DNA of 64,000 nt from Aquimarina sp. MAR_2010_214 (lineage in GTDB: Bacteria; Bacteroidota; Bacteroidia; Flavobacteriales; Flavobacteriaceae), in assembly GCF_002846555.1 (NCBI RefSeq), contig NZ_PJMS01000001.1:4696501-4760500 (forward strand), given 5' to 3'. Under the pieces are notes generated by a model. That model was given only the letters and a program-made list of their open reading frames with translations. It ran no database searches and had not been told where the DNA came from. The translations under genes and the position numbers were made by a program. Below are positions 10,355 to 18,168 of the stretch, piece after piece. Position 1 is the first letter of the stretch; each line of letters starts with the position of its first letter.

Positions 10355-11380
10355 CTAATTTTCGATTAATTTCTTAAGCATTATGATTTGTCCAATATGG
10401 TAAGAGTAATGCTCAAGAACATGAAGCCATTTATAATGATTATCATATATAGAATTTAATGTAGCTTCCTTTAACCATTCATCATTAAGTTTCTTAAATT
10501 CAATCAGTGTTTTTTTACGTACTTGCCTTAGAATATCTAAATAATAATCTATTTCATATCCTTTATATTCCTTTTGCGCGGCTTCCCCTAAATAATAGGC
10601 TGTTTCCCACTTTTGTTGCTCTACCTCATTAAATTCACGATCCTCAAAAGTATCAACTTGATAGGAAATTTCTATTGCTGCAAGATGTATTATTAAAGCA
10701 CCAATACTATTTGTTTTTGGGTTAAGAAAGTAATCTATTTCTTTACTACTGAGTTCTTGTACAGCTTTTTTTAATCGATCATCCAGATTATAAAACATAG
10801 CTATTAAGGTTCCAATATTTGGGGAGTATTCTTCTTTTATTTTATCAATATTTATTATGTCATTGCCTTCTATCTTTAGATAAGTATTTTTGTTTTTTTC
10901 TTTGATAGAATTTAAAGTATATTCCTGAACTTCTATAGGTTCTTTTATACCGATTCCTTGTTTCCATCCTGGAATTGATAATTGATGAGCTATATTTTCA
11001 AAAGAAGGGTTTTTTAATATTACTTCAGTAAAATTTTGGGTGTCATACCGAATAAAAAGCTTAAAGTTTTTAAAACAAAATATTCCATTATACCAACAGA
11101 TTCCTCCAAAATTAAATATTGAAGTGTGTTGATCTATTTCGCCTTCAATAGTATAAACCTCCCAATGATTAGATATAATAGGTCTGTTCTCCATATTATC
11201 AAAAAAACCAACAGAACCATCTTTTTTATCAGTTCGAACCCATAATCCTGCTAAACTTTGTTTGCTTTTTTGAAAAACTTTTACGGAAGCTTGTAATCTA
11301 AACTTCAGTTTCCGCTGGGAATTAATATCTATGGATTGTACAAACGAAGTCCAATTTTGGGATATTTTTTCAGGAAGCAT
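10355..11380 (-). CDS. DinB-like protein with N-terminal beta-sandwich domain, no signal peptide
   Basis: 341 residues, a paralogue of the 7408-8562 product with the same order: beta-sandwich (about 10-140, with LAGLWVRTDKK, GFFDNMENRPI, FCFKNFKLF), then a DinB-like four-helix domain (about 185-335) with HLAAIEISYQ and HVLEHYSYHIGQI. Unlike its paralogue it starts at MLPEKISQNW with no export signal, so the pair may work on both sides of the membrane. An upstream in-frame start giving a signal peptide was not seen. It is 53 bp before the subtilase and 38 bp after the prolyl oligopeptidase. Function unknown. Confidence 0.75.
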   Translation of the reverse strand: MLPEKISQNWTSFVQSIDINSQRKLKFRLQASVKVFQKSKQSLAGLWVRTDKKDGSVGFFDNMENRPIISNHWEVYTIEGEIDQHTSIFNFGGICWYNGIFCFKNFKLFIRYDTQNFTEVILKNPSFENIAHQLSIPGWKQGIGIKEPIEVQEYTLNSIKEKNKNTYLKIEGNDIINIDKIKEEYSPNIGTLIAMFYNLDDRLKKAVQELSSKEIDYFLNPKTNSIGALIIHLAAIEISYQVDTFEDREFNEVEQQKWETAYYLGEAAQKEYKGYEIDYYLDILRQVRKKTLIEFKKLNDEWLKEATLNSIYDNHYKWLHVLEHYSYHIGQIIMLKKLIEN

Positions 11381-11418
11381 ACTTGCTTTTTATTGATTTA
11401 TGAAGTTAATAAACGTGA

Positions 11419-13584
11419 TTATTTCTCAGGTTGATAGTCAGGATGACCAGTCTGCCAAAAAGCAAAAGACAGGATATCAGCTACACCTTCGTAACGTTCC
11501 TTCTTTGAATCATTACTCCCATGGCCAGATTCAAATTTCACATCAAGTAAGATTGGATTTTGTGAGCTATTATATTTTTGCAATTTTGCAGCAAATTTTG
11601 CAGAATGCCATGGTGCAACTCGAGAATCATTCATTCCAGTAATTATGAGAGTTCCTGGATATGCCTCTCCTTTTTTGATATGGTGATAAGAATCCATTTC
11701 TAATAACCATTTAAACTCTTCGGAATCTTTTATTGTCCCAAACTCTTTGGCATTATTTTCTCCATTAAAACCAACCTCTGAACGAATTGTATTCATTTTC
11801 CCTACATTAATAATTACTGCTGCAAATAAATCAGGCCGTTCTGTCATCGCCCTTCCGACAGTAATACCTCCTGCACTGCCGCCATTGACTGTCATTTTTT
11901 TTGCAGAAGTATATTTCTTTTTAATCAGATATTCTGTGCAAGCTATTAAATCTTTCCATGTATTGGGTTTGGTTTCTTTAAATCCACCTTTATACCAAGC
12001 ATCTCCTTTTTCTCCACCCCCTCGTACGTGAGCAACAGCAAAAATTCCTCCTTCAAGTGCCCAGGACATTATTTTCCTACTAAAAGAAGGTGTTATCGAA
12101 CTTCCATAAGCTCCATATCCAATCATCAAAACAGGGTTATTTCCATCTCTTTTTAGGTTTTTATCATAAATCAAAGATAGTGGCACCATGGTTCCATCAT
12201 GTGAGGAAACAGTTAGTTCTTCAACCATAATATTTTTGGTTAAGTGAGAGGCTTCTGATTGTGACAAATCTCCAGCTTCAAATTTCTGATTAGAAAAATC
12301 ATAGATATATCTTTTTGCATTATGTAGCCAACCTTCAGCAGTTATGGATAAATAATCATAGTCTTTCCCTTTAGAAAACAAAGAAACCTGTCCTGCTGTA
12401 AAAGGAAGGGAAATTTCCTCTATGTTCTTGTTATTTTTGAGTAGATATAATTTGGCTTCAACTCCATTTTTCGTAGTTGTGTATACAATTCCTTTTTTTA
12501 CTAGCCTAAAACTTTCAATCACTTCATCTTCTTTCTCTTTAACTAAAACGATGGGATTTTGAATATTTGGGTTAACCAAAGAAGTTTTACAAATTTTAAA
12601 ATTAGAAGCATTTTCTGATGTAAGATAAATAATACTATCTTGATCTTGATAATAAGTAGTTATTTTATTTTCTTGTTTAAACAAGGGTTTCCATGATGGG
12701 TGTAAATTTTTGATTTCTGAATATGGTGCATAATAGTAATCATGATACGGAGTAGCTCCCGCAACTGCACTAATAGCAAACCGAGTATTGGCCGAACGTT
12801 TAAATACAATTGGAAAATCTTCAGGTTTCATATTTAGTTCAGGATCATGAGCTCGAGAAAACAATACTTCTGGAGTATTTGCATCAAGTTTTTGAAGTAC
12901 TACTTCAGTATTAAGATAAGCTTCATTAGTATTACTAGCAATTGGTACCTGTAAGTAGGTAATACCAGAATTATCAGATAACCAATAGGCTCCTCCATAG
13001 GTAGGTAGGCAATTTTTAATCTCTATAGGGAGTAATTTATTATTAGAAAGATCCATGATTCGCATTGTAGCAAATTCTTCTCCATTTTTGGTAAAACTAA
13101 TCAACAGTTTGTTCCCATCCCAACTAGGTTTATAATAATTTATATAGTAATCTTGTCCAAGTTCTTTTGAGAAATCTCCAGGATCAATAAGTAGTTTTTC
13201 TTTAGCATTTAAATCCGTTCTGAAATATAATTTAAAATAATTTTCATTGGGACTTCGTTTTAAATAAAAGTAGTTATCTTGATTAGTAACTTTTATATCC
13301 TTAATTTCATTCGTGTTTTGATTTTCAAGTTTTTCTTGAAGTTTGATTAAATGCGTTCTCTTAGGAATATTTTGTAAAGAAATCAAGGCTTTCTTCCTTT
13401 GTGTCTGCAACCAACTTATTACACTTGAATCTTTGAGATCTTCCAAGTATCTATATTCATCCTCAATTTTTACCCCATGATACGTATCAGTCACAATATT
13501 TGACTGTTTTTGAGATTGAGAGCTACAACTAATTATAGGTATAACCAAAAGTATTAAATATTTCTTTAGACTTATGTACTTCAT
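11419..13584 (-). CDS. Prolyl oligopeptidase family serine peptidase (S9A), lipoprotein
   Basis: 721 residues, a normal length for S9A. The lipobox PIISC puts the lipidated Cys at residue 20, so the enzyme is likely periplasmic or surface bound. The N-terminal half is the seven-bladed propeller; the alpha/beta-hydrolase domain follows from about 440. Catalytic residues are S570 in NGGSAGG, D653 in MNDSRVAPWH and H688 in ESGHGSND. The family cuts short peptides after proline. It is the first gene of the operon with the DinB and S8 genes, so a role in peptide breakdown or processing is likely. Confidence 0.92.
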   Translation of the reverse strand: MKYISLKKYLILLVIPIISCSSQSQKQSNIVTDTYHGVKIEDEYRYLEDLKDSSVISWLQTQRKKALISLQNIPKRTHLIKLQEKLENQNTNEIKDIKVTNQDNYFYLKRSPNENYFKLYFRTDLNAKEKLLIDPGDFSKELGQDYYINYYKPSWDGNKLLISFTKNGEEFATMRIMDLSNNKLLPIEIKNCLPTYGGAYWLSDNSGITYLQVPIASNTNEAYLNTEVVLQKLDANTPEVLFSRAHDPELNMKPEDFPIVFKRSANTRFAISAVAGATPYHDYYYAPYSEIKNLHPSWKPLFKQENKITTYYQDQDSIIYLTSENASNFKICKTSLVNPNIQNPIVLVKEKEDEVIESFRLVKKGIVYTTTKNGVEAKLYLLKNNKNIEEISLPFTAGQVSLFSKGKDYDYLSITAEGWLHNAKRYIYDFSNQKFEAGDLSQSEASHLTKNIMVEELTVSSHDGTMVPLSLIYDKNLKRDGNNPVLMIGYGAYGSSITPSFSRKIMSWALEGGIFAVAHVRGGGEKGDAWYKGGFKETKPNTWKDLIACTEYLIKKKYTSAKKMTVNGGSAGGITVGRAMTERPDLFAAVIINVGKMNTIRSEVGFNGENNAKEFGTIKDSEEFKWLLEMDSYHHIKKGEAYPGTLIITGMNDSRVAPWHSAKFAAKLQKYNSSQNPILLDVKFESGHGSNDSKKERYEGVADILSFAFWQTGHPDYQPEK

Positions 13585-13777
13585 AATAAACTTGGTTACT
13601 ATAATTTATAGATCGTTTTTCAAAAAATTATTAAAGATTTTAGAAATGTAATATTTAAATTGAATGCTGCTCAATATATTAATAAAAATCAAAATATTAC
13701 ACGAATTTATATTCTTCCACATAATTATATATGATAGTTCCAAATAATAATGTAAGATTACTCAAATAGTTATGATT

Positions 13778-13818
13778 AAAAAATAAACTAAACTTATTCC
13801 AAGTTTAGTTTATTTTTT
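13778..13818. terminator. Bidirectional terminator after the 48-residue peptide gene
   Basis: Perfect inverted repeat AAAAAATAAACTAAACTT / AAGTTTAGTTTATTTTTT around a 5-base loop, with A and T runs at its ends so it can work in both directions. It lies 25 bp after the stop of the minus-strand peptide gene and separates that gene from the prolyl oligopeptidase operon. Confidence 0.85.
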
Positions 13819-13842
13819 AACTTATTTAATAACATCATGATA

Positions 13843-13989
13843 TTAATACATAAAAGTTTTTGTCTTACCACCTTGGTGTCCTAAACCACTTCCAGCTCCA
13901 ACAATACTTCTTTTAGCTTTATTATCTAATTTAGTAATAGCTGTTTTCTCTAGACTTAATTTTCTTTTTTGACTTTTCTGATTTTTCAT
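13843..13989 (-). CDS. 48-residue peptide with a leader-like N-terminus (candidate RiPP or signal peptide precursor)
   Basis: ATG at 13989, TAA at 13843. The N-terminus is basic (MKNQKSQKRKLSLEK), then TAITKLDNKAKRSIVGAG, then a Gly-rich tail SGLGHQGGKTKTFMY. The pattern L-S-L-x-K-x-x-I-x-x-L-[DN] followed by I-V-G resembles leaders of short Bacteroidota natural-product precursors. The tail has no Cys, so lanthionine formation is impossible. It has its own promoter element (14016-14023), a palindromic operator-like site (14069-14084) and its own terminator (13778-13818), which argues strongly for a real gene. No modifying enzyme sits beside it; the nearest are the ligase and C39 exporter at 19-26 kb. 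Confidence 0.65.
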   Translation of the reverse strand: MKNQKSQKRKLSLEKTAITKLDNKAKRSIVGAGSGLGHQGGKTKTFMY

Positions 13990-14015
13990 TATTTATTTTA
14001 TTTTTAACTATTATG

Positions 14016-14023
14016 CAAAGTTA
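14016..14023 (-). promoter_or_regulatory. Bacteroidota -7 element of the peptide gene
   Basis: On the minus strand this reads TAACTTTG, an exact match to TAnnTTTG, placed 27 bases before the ATG at 13989. The -33 region has no clear TTG at the ideal distance, which fits an activator-dependent promoter. Confidence 0.6.
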
Positions 14024-14068
14024 TAGATTACAACTTAACATGTCATAAAAACTTTATAAAAGCAATGT

Positions 14069-14084
14069 CCAATTTATAAATTGA
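14069..14084. promoter_or_regulatory. Operator-like palindrome, third copy (15 of 16 bases)
   Basis: CCAATTTATAAATTGA, one mismatch from the two perfect copies at 16161-16176 and 16183-16198. It lies about 45 bp upstream of the -7 element of the peptide gene, where an activator would bind, and between that gene and the TPR-AraC regulator. Confidence 0.65.
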
Positions 14085-14126
14085 GGAGTTTTTTTATGAA
14101 AAAACAGAAATAAAAATACACATAAC

Positions 14127-15869
14127 TCATTGTTTGTCAATACTTTTTATAAAATATGATGTAGTAATCCCTGTTTTTTTTGTAAATGCACGAGAAAAAG
14201 ATTGGATACTACTAAATCCTACTTCTTCACCTATGGATTCAATAGAATATAATCTAAATTTTGGATCATATTTAAGTTTTTCTATACAGTATTCGATTCT
14301 AAGATCATTTACATAATTAGCAAAATTCTTTTTTTTATATAAATTAATTACTTTAGAAAAATATGTTGAGTTTGTTTTAAGCTTTTTAGCCACAGAGCTC
14401 ATTTTTATATTTGGATTTAAAAACTCATTGTTTTGTTCAAATAATTCTAATTGTTTAAGAATACTTTTTATAATTTCATCTGGAAGGTCTAGTTCTTGTT
14501 TTGAAAGACCTTCTGTTTCTTCTCTTTTAAGTTGTTCTATATTTCTTTTACCATCATCATTTATAAGTTGAATAAACCTTTTTTTATATAATTTTTGTTT
14601 TCTATAATAATTCCATACAATTATTATTAAGACTATGGTAACACCTATTAAAATAAATATACTTCTATTAGAGATTTTTTTTTGTTGTTCTAACTTATCA
14701 ATAATCACATTACGTTCATCGATAAGTAAAGCCGTATCATATTTTGTTATAATATCAGATTTTACATTCTTATTTTTTGCATAATAGATGCTATCAAAAA
14801 TGATCAATTTACTCATCATCTTCAATTGATTTTGAGTATCTCCTAAATCCTTATAATAATCTATTAAAATCTCATACGCTATTCTTTTTTCGTCCGTATA
14901 ATTTTCGGCAGTGATTATAGTATCTGCTTTTTTTAGGTAGTAGATAGCTTTATCATTTTGTCTCAATTTTTGTAATGCTCTCGCTATTTGTATATAACAA
15001 TAAGCTTCATTCGGATTATATCTTTCGGCATCTTGAATTCGTTGAGATACTTTATACAAGGAGTCTAGCGATTTCTGATAATCTTTTAGCATATAATTAT
15101 TAATCCCATCTAGCAACAAAAAACCGGTATATTTATATTTATCTTTACGTTTAAAAGTTTTATGTAAACCTTTTTTCACATAAATAGATGCTGAATCTGG
15201 TAAATCCATCCTATGATAAGAATCAGCGATAGCAAATAAAGTAATTATGTGATTTTTTGAATATTTATTAACTGTATCCTGAGTTTTTATAAAGTTTAAA
15301 TTTTGTTTAAACTCAAATAAAGCTTCTGCAGTAGCGTCAATTTCTTTTTTCAAAAGCCCTATATTATGTTTTATAGTAATTTGATGATGGACATTTTTAT
15401 TTTGATTTGCATACTCTTGCGCAATTAAATAATTCTCTAAAGCTTTGGTATAATCTTCTTTATCATAAAAACATACTCCTTTATTTAAATAACCCACACC
15501 GGGGTACTTGATATGCTTTAAATTTTTGGAAACCATGATTAAACTATCTAAATAGTTTATCTCTATATCGCTAGAGCAAATTTTTGATATAAAATAGTAT
15601 CCATCAGCCATTTTAATACTGTCATTTTCATTTTTGGCTTTTTTTAAATAGCTTTTAGCATAAATTTTTGATAAAATAGAATCTAATTTATGTTCAATAA
15701 AAGAAGATTCTAATTGCTCATATGTTTTTAGAAGTAGAGTATCAGAAACCTTTTCTTTTTGTAAATATTCAGATATAGTATTATCGATATCTGTTTGCGA
15801 ATAGACAAAAACCGGTATAAAGCTAATTAAACCAAATGCCCAAATGAATAGTATTTTTATTTTTGCCAT
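14127..15869 (-). CDS. Membrane-bound TPR-AraC transcriptional regulator
   Basis: 580 residues. An N-terminal signal or membrane segment (about 5-24) leads to a TPR-rich region at about 40-370 (for example LNKGVCFYDKEDYTKALENY). A single transmembrane helix follows at about 403-422 (FILIGVTIVLIIIVW), then a basic linker and an AraC-type double HTH at about 485-578 (SSVAKKLKTNSTYFSKVINL and ESIGEEVGFSSIQSFSRAF). The expected topology is TPR sensor in the periplasm and DNA-binding domain in the cytoplasm. Identical palindromes lie on both sides of the gene, so it is the first candidate to bind them. It may sense a peptide or sugar; the ligand is not visible from sequence. Confidence 0.88.
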   Translation of the reverse strand: MAKIKILFIWAFGLISFIPVFVYSQTDIDNTISEYLQKEKVSDTLLLKTYEQLESSFIEHKLDSILSKIYAKSYLKKAKNENDSIKMADGYYFISKICSSDIEINYLDSLIMVSKNLKHIKYPGVGYLNKGVCFYDKEDYTKALENYLIAQEYANQNKNVHHQITIKHNIGLLKKEIDATAEALFEFKQNLNFIKTQDTVNKYSKNHIITLFAIADSYHRMDLPDSASIYVKKGLHKTFKRKDKYKYTGFLLLDGINNYMLKDYQKSLDSLYKVSQRIQDAERYNPNEAYCYIQIARALQKLRQNDKAIYYLKKADTIITAENYTDEKRIAYEILIDYYKDLGDTQNQLKMMSKLIIFDSIYYAKNKNVKSDIITKYDTALLIDERNVIIDKLEQQKKISNRSIFILIGVTIVLIIIVWNYYRKQKLYKKRFIQLINDDGKRNIEQLKREETEGLSKQELDLPDEIIKSILKQLELFEQNNEFLNPNIKMSSVAKKLKTNSTYFSKVINLYKKKNFANYVNDLRIEYCIEKLKYDPKFRLYSIESIGEEVGFSSIQSFSRAFTKKTGITTSYFIKSIDKQ

Positions 15870-15973
15870 AAAAAACAGACTTAATACTTCAGTAATTTAT
15901 CTAAGCTAACGAACTTGTAATGAAGGAAATTTTACGAACTTCATTTTTGTTTTAGATTAAAACTAATTCATAA

Positions 15974-15981
15974 CAAATATA
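15974..15981 (-). promoter_or_regulatory. Possible -7 element of the TPR-AraC gene
   Basis: Minus strand TATATTTG, an exact TAnnTTTG match, 105 bases upstream of the ATG at 15869. No good -33 TTG is seen at 19 bases, so support is moderate. Between this element and 16160 nothing else was recognised. Confidence 0.4.
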
Positions 15982-16160
15982 TAGATCAAAAATATCATAC
16001 TTTACTCTTGATCAATTCTTTTTTAATTTTCTTCAGATTTGATTCTTCGCTGTTTAAAACTAGCTAAGGCAAATGTTTGGAAATTTTAGGCCTACACTAG
16101 TTTAAAAAATTAACTTCTTTTAATATTCTTGATGTACTTGTATTGACAATTTTACTATTT

Positions 16161-16198
16161 CCAATTTATAAATTGGCAGCATCCAATTTATAAATTGG
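16161..16198. promoter_or_regulatory. Tandem pair of perfect 16-bp palindromes (operator pair)
   Basis: CCAATTTATAAATTGG occurs at 16161-16176 and again at 16183-16198. The centres are 22 bp apart, about two helical turns, so bound dimers would sit on one face of the DNA. A near-perfect third copy lies at 14069-14084. The pair ends 37 bp before the -7 element at 16235-16242 and about 290 bp upstream of the regulator gene. Confidence 0.8.
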
Positions 16199-16210
16199 AA
16201 ATACCTTTCC

Positions 16211-16242
16211 TTGCACTAACGCAATTCTCCCCGTTATATTTG
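16211..16242 (+). promoter_or_regulatory. Bacteroidota promoter of the 16264 gene
   Basis: TTG at 16211-16213, a 21-base spacer and TATATTTG at 16235-16242 (TAnnTTTG). The ATG at 16264 follows after 21 bases. The palindrome pair lies directly upstream. Confidence 0.6.
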
Positions 16243-16263
16243 ACTCAACAAAAAACAACCAAC

Positions 16264-16530
16264 ATGGATCATTTAGAATATAACAGTAAATACCGGTTTA
16301 TGTCCGATATCTTAAAAACGTTACACCTTAAAACGGATATTTTTATGTATAACCTGGCACATCATACCCCCTATGAGATGATACTCTATAGATGGATCAA
16401 TAAATTATATACCAAAGGCACATCTAGTGAAGAAGCTATACAACTAATTTACAAAGCTCGTAATATATTATTGCTTACTCAAAAAAATAGTTGGTGCAAT
16501 CCCCCAAAGCCTATTGATACCCCTTCTTAA
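16264..16530 (+). CDS. Hypothetical protein (88 residues)
   Basis: The start is taken at the ATG at 16264, because the promoter at 16211-16242 lies inside the longer open frame that begins at 16195. The protein begins MDHLEYNSKYRFMSDILKTL and has a helical middle (YEMILYRWINKLYTKGTSSEEAIQLIYKA). It ends in a Pro-rich tail (WCNPPKPIDTPS). No signal peptide or known domain was recognised. It is followed after 12 bp by another small gene. The palindrome pair upstream suggests control by the TPR-AraC protein (inference). Confidence 0.6.
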   Translation: MDHLEYNSKYRFMSDILKTLHLKTDIFMYNLAHHTPYEMILYRWINKLYTKGTSSEEAIQLIYKARNILLLTQKNSWCNPPKPIDTPS

Positions 16531-16542
16531 ACTTACCTACTT

Positions 16543-16764
16543 ATGTTTATGCATTATGATCAACTATGTGCTACCCAAAAAACTTTAGTACATCACAAAA
16601 TAATAACAAGAACAAAAGCTCCCCTGGAGATTGTGTGTAAAGTACTCACAGGTATTAACCCTGTATTAAAAATAATAGATCGGGATGTACTTATGATGTA
16701 CTATATGATGAGTAAGATAGAACAGAGAATACAAGAAGAGTTACGAATATCAAATACTGAATGA
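16543..16764 (+). CDS. Hypothetical protein (73 residues)
   Basis: Starts MFMHYDQLCATQKTLVHHKI and continues with a hydrophobic helical stretch (LEIVCKVLTGINPVLKIIDRDVLMMYYMMSKIEQRIQEEL). No domain is recognised. It lies 12 bp after the 88-residue gene and likely shares its transcript. It ends at the edge of a repeat-rich gap. An internal Met at residue 3 could also be the start. Confidence 0.5.
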   Translation: MFMHYDQLCATQKTLVHHKIITRTKAPLEIVCKVLTGINPVLKIIDRDVLMMYYMMSKIEQRIQEELRISNTE

Positions 16765-17345
16765 TGAATGTGAGAGTCGGAAGTCAGGGGTCGGATGCTT
16801 GGAGTTAGAGGTTGGAAATGTAAAATGTAAAATGTAAAATGTAAAATGTGAAAGTAAAAAGTGAGAAGTCAGGCCTTCGACAGGCTCAGGGTGACGGAAT
16901 GTAGAAGTTCGAAGTCAGATGCTTGAAGTCGGAGATTGGAAATGTAAAACCGTAAAATGTAAAAGGGAAAAAGTCAGAAGTCAGGAGACGGGGGTCGGAA
17001 GTCAGGGAATTTGAGATTAGAAATACAAAAAAAAAGATGAAACAATACTATCATGTATAGTGATAAAAAAAGGAAAAGGTAGGAGTAATTTGTATAGCTA
17101 AGCTTAGTTGAGTTTGTGTAAAACACCCCATTTTTCAATTGCTCCTACTTCCTTTTTTAAAATGGAAAATGATAAATGAAAACAGTCAGAAGTCAGAAGT
17201 CAGAAGTCAGAAGTCAGAAGTCAGAAGTCAGAAGTCAGAGGTTGGATGCTTGAGGTCGGAAGTGAATCCAGACATCGAACCTTACAATTTATCTCAATAC
17301 TCAATACTCAATACTCAATACTAATATCTTAATACTAAATAGAAA
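16765..17345. repeat. Gene-free repeat block with three heptanucleotide tandem arrays
   Basis: No gene seen. The block contains runs of AAAATGT (about 16815-16850, five units), GTCAGAA (17185-17238, nearly eight units) and ACTCAAT (about 17293-17322, four units), all with a 7-base period. Looser relatives such as GGAAGTCAG, GGTCGGATGCTTG and AGGTTGGAAATG lie between them. A copy of the interspersed repeat CCTTCGACAGGCTCAGGGTGA lies near 16874. Similar GTCAGAAGTCGG text recurs at 18500-18520. Confidence 0.75.
17065..17158. other. Long imperfect hairpin (possible structured RNA or attenuator)
   Basis: Arms at about 17065-17090 (AAAAAAGGAAAAGGTAGGAG, then TAATTTG) and 17136-17158 (CAATTGCTCCTACTTCC, then a T run) pair with a few mismatches around a loop of about 45 bases that holds AAGCTT and GTGTAAAACAC. 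The T run after the right arm would suit a terminator for the upstream small genes; it could also be the body of a small RNA. It lies between two heptanucleotide arrays. Confidence 0.45.
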
Positions 17346-17825
17346 ATGAGAAACATCATTCAAGATTTATTAACACAAGAAGAAAGAGATCAGGCAGGAC
17401 AATTAGTGGCACAACTAGAAGCTATGTTTACCAATAAGCTAGCAGCCTTGACCGAAAAAGAACGAGGGAGTTACAAGGCCATTAATGAGACCAATAGGCT
17501 ATTTGTAAATAAGGTTTGGGATTATCGCCAAAATAGTAGTACGCTTAGTTCTCCTGATGTGGATTGGGAAGAGTTTGAAAAAGATTATAAAGCACGTGTA
17601 TTTGCAGAAAACTTATTGGGTCGTTTAGAAAGCCTGGCTTATCGATTAGAAAGTACCAAAATTCTGCATGATTATGATAACTATCAGGATTCACTTAATG
17701 ACTATGCCTATTCACAATATAGCAAAGGAGCGGGGAAACCTGGTTTTACCGAAAAAGTAGCTGAACTGAAGCAGTTTTTTAATCGTACTAAAAGTACTCC
17801 AAAAATGGATCCTACAGAAGAATAG
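17346..17825 (+). CDS. Hypothetical helical protein (159 residues)
   Basis: Starts MRNIIQDLLTQEERDQAGQL. Almost the whole chain is charged and predicted helical, with no signal peptide, Cys or transmembrane segment. A central part (WDYRQNSSTLSSPDVDWEEF) is followed by ARVFAENLLGRLESLAYRLE, then a Tyr/Asp-rich DYDNYQDSLNDYAYSQYSKG and a Lys-rich tail. Function not recognised. Codon use and composition look like real protein. It is isolated between repeat blocks. Confidence 0.6.
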   Translation: MRNIIQDLLTQEERDQAGQLVAQLEAMFTNKLAALTEKERGSYKAINETNRLFVNKVWDYRQNSSTLSSPDVDWEEFEKDYKARVFAENLLGRLESLAYRLESTKILHDYDNYQDSLNDYAYSQYSKGAGKPGFTEKVAELKQFFNRTKSTPKMDPTEE

Positions 17826-18168
17826 ATGACTATAGACCTTCTGATGGGTCAAAAAGACATTCCATTAGACACCAGTGTCTCAAATTTAGGGATTGGTGTC
17901 TCAAAATTGGGTATAGAGTGTCTAATTTTAGAAGACAGAGGCTCAAATTTAGACATTGGTCACTTAACATTGAACCTCGAAAATCTAAATTTTCATCAAA
18001 AAGCCCCAACAGAAGGTTAAAAAGACAAAGTCTTTGATGAATAGCGTACAAATTTTAAGCAAAAGGGTTCAAATTTTGCCTCAGGAAGTTGAAAATCCTA
18101 CAATAACAACCAAATTTTGACTTCGGGCATTAAAAATTGCAAAAAATAAACTAAAGGGAAAACACACT
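17826..18168. repeat. Stretch with imperfect 21-base repeats; no confident gene
   Basis: From about 17873 to 17965 a unit like GTGTCTCAAATTTAGGGATTG recurs four to five times with changes (GTGTCTCAAAATTGGG, TGTCTAATTTTAG, AGGCTCAAATTTAGACATTG). A 64-codon frame begins with ATG right after the previous stop (17826-18020) and turns the repeats into Leu/Gly/Ile-rich protein. A minus-strand frame of similar length overlaps it. Neither is supported by other evidence. Confidence 0.45.

Noticed and set aside
13843..13989. Calling the 48-residue peptide a lanthipeptide
   Set aside because: The tail has no Cys, and no dehydratase or cyclase gene is present in the window.
17139..17324. 61-codon frame with SEVRSQK repeats
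   Set aside because: It is a translation of the GTCAGAA heptamer array; such frames arise from the repeat itself.
17826..18051. Overlapping 64- and 73-codon frames on opposite strands
   Set aside because: Both follow from the imperfect 21-base repeats; neither has a promoter or recognisable domain, so no CDS was called.
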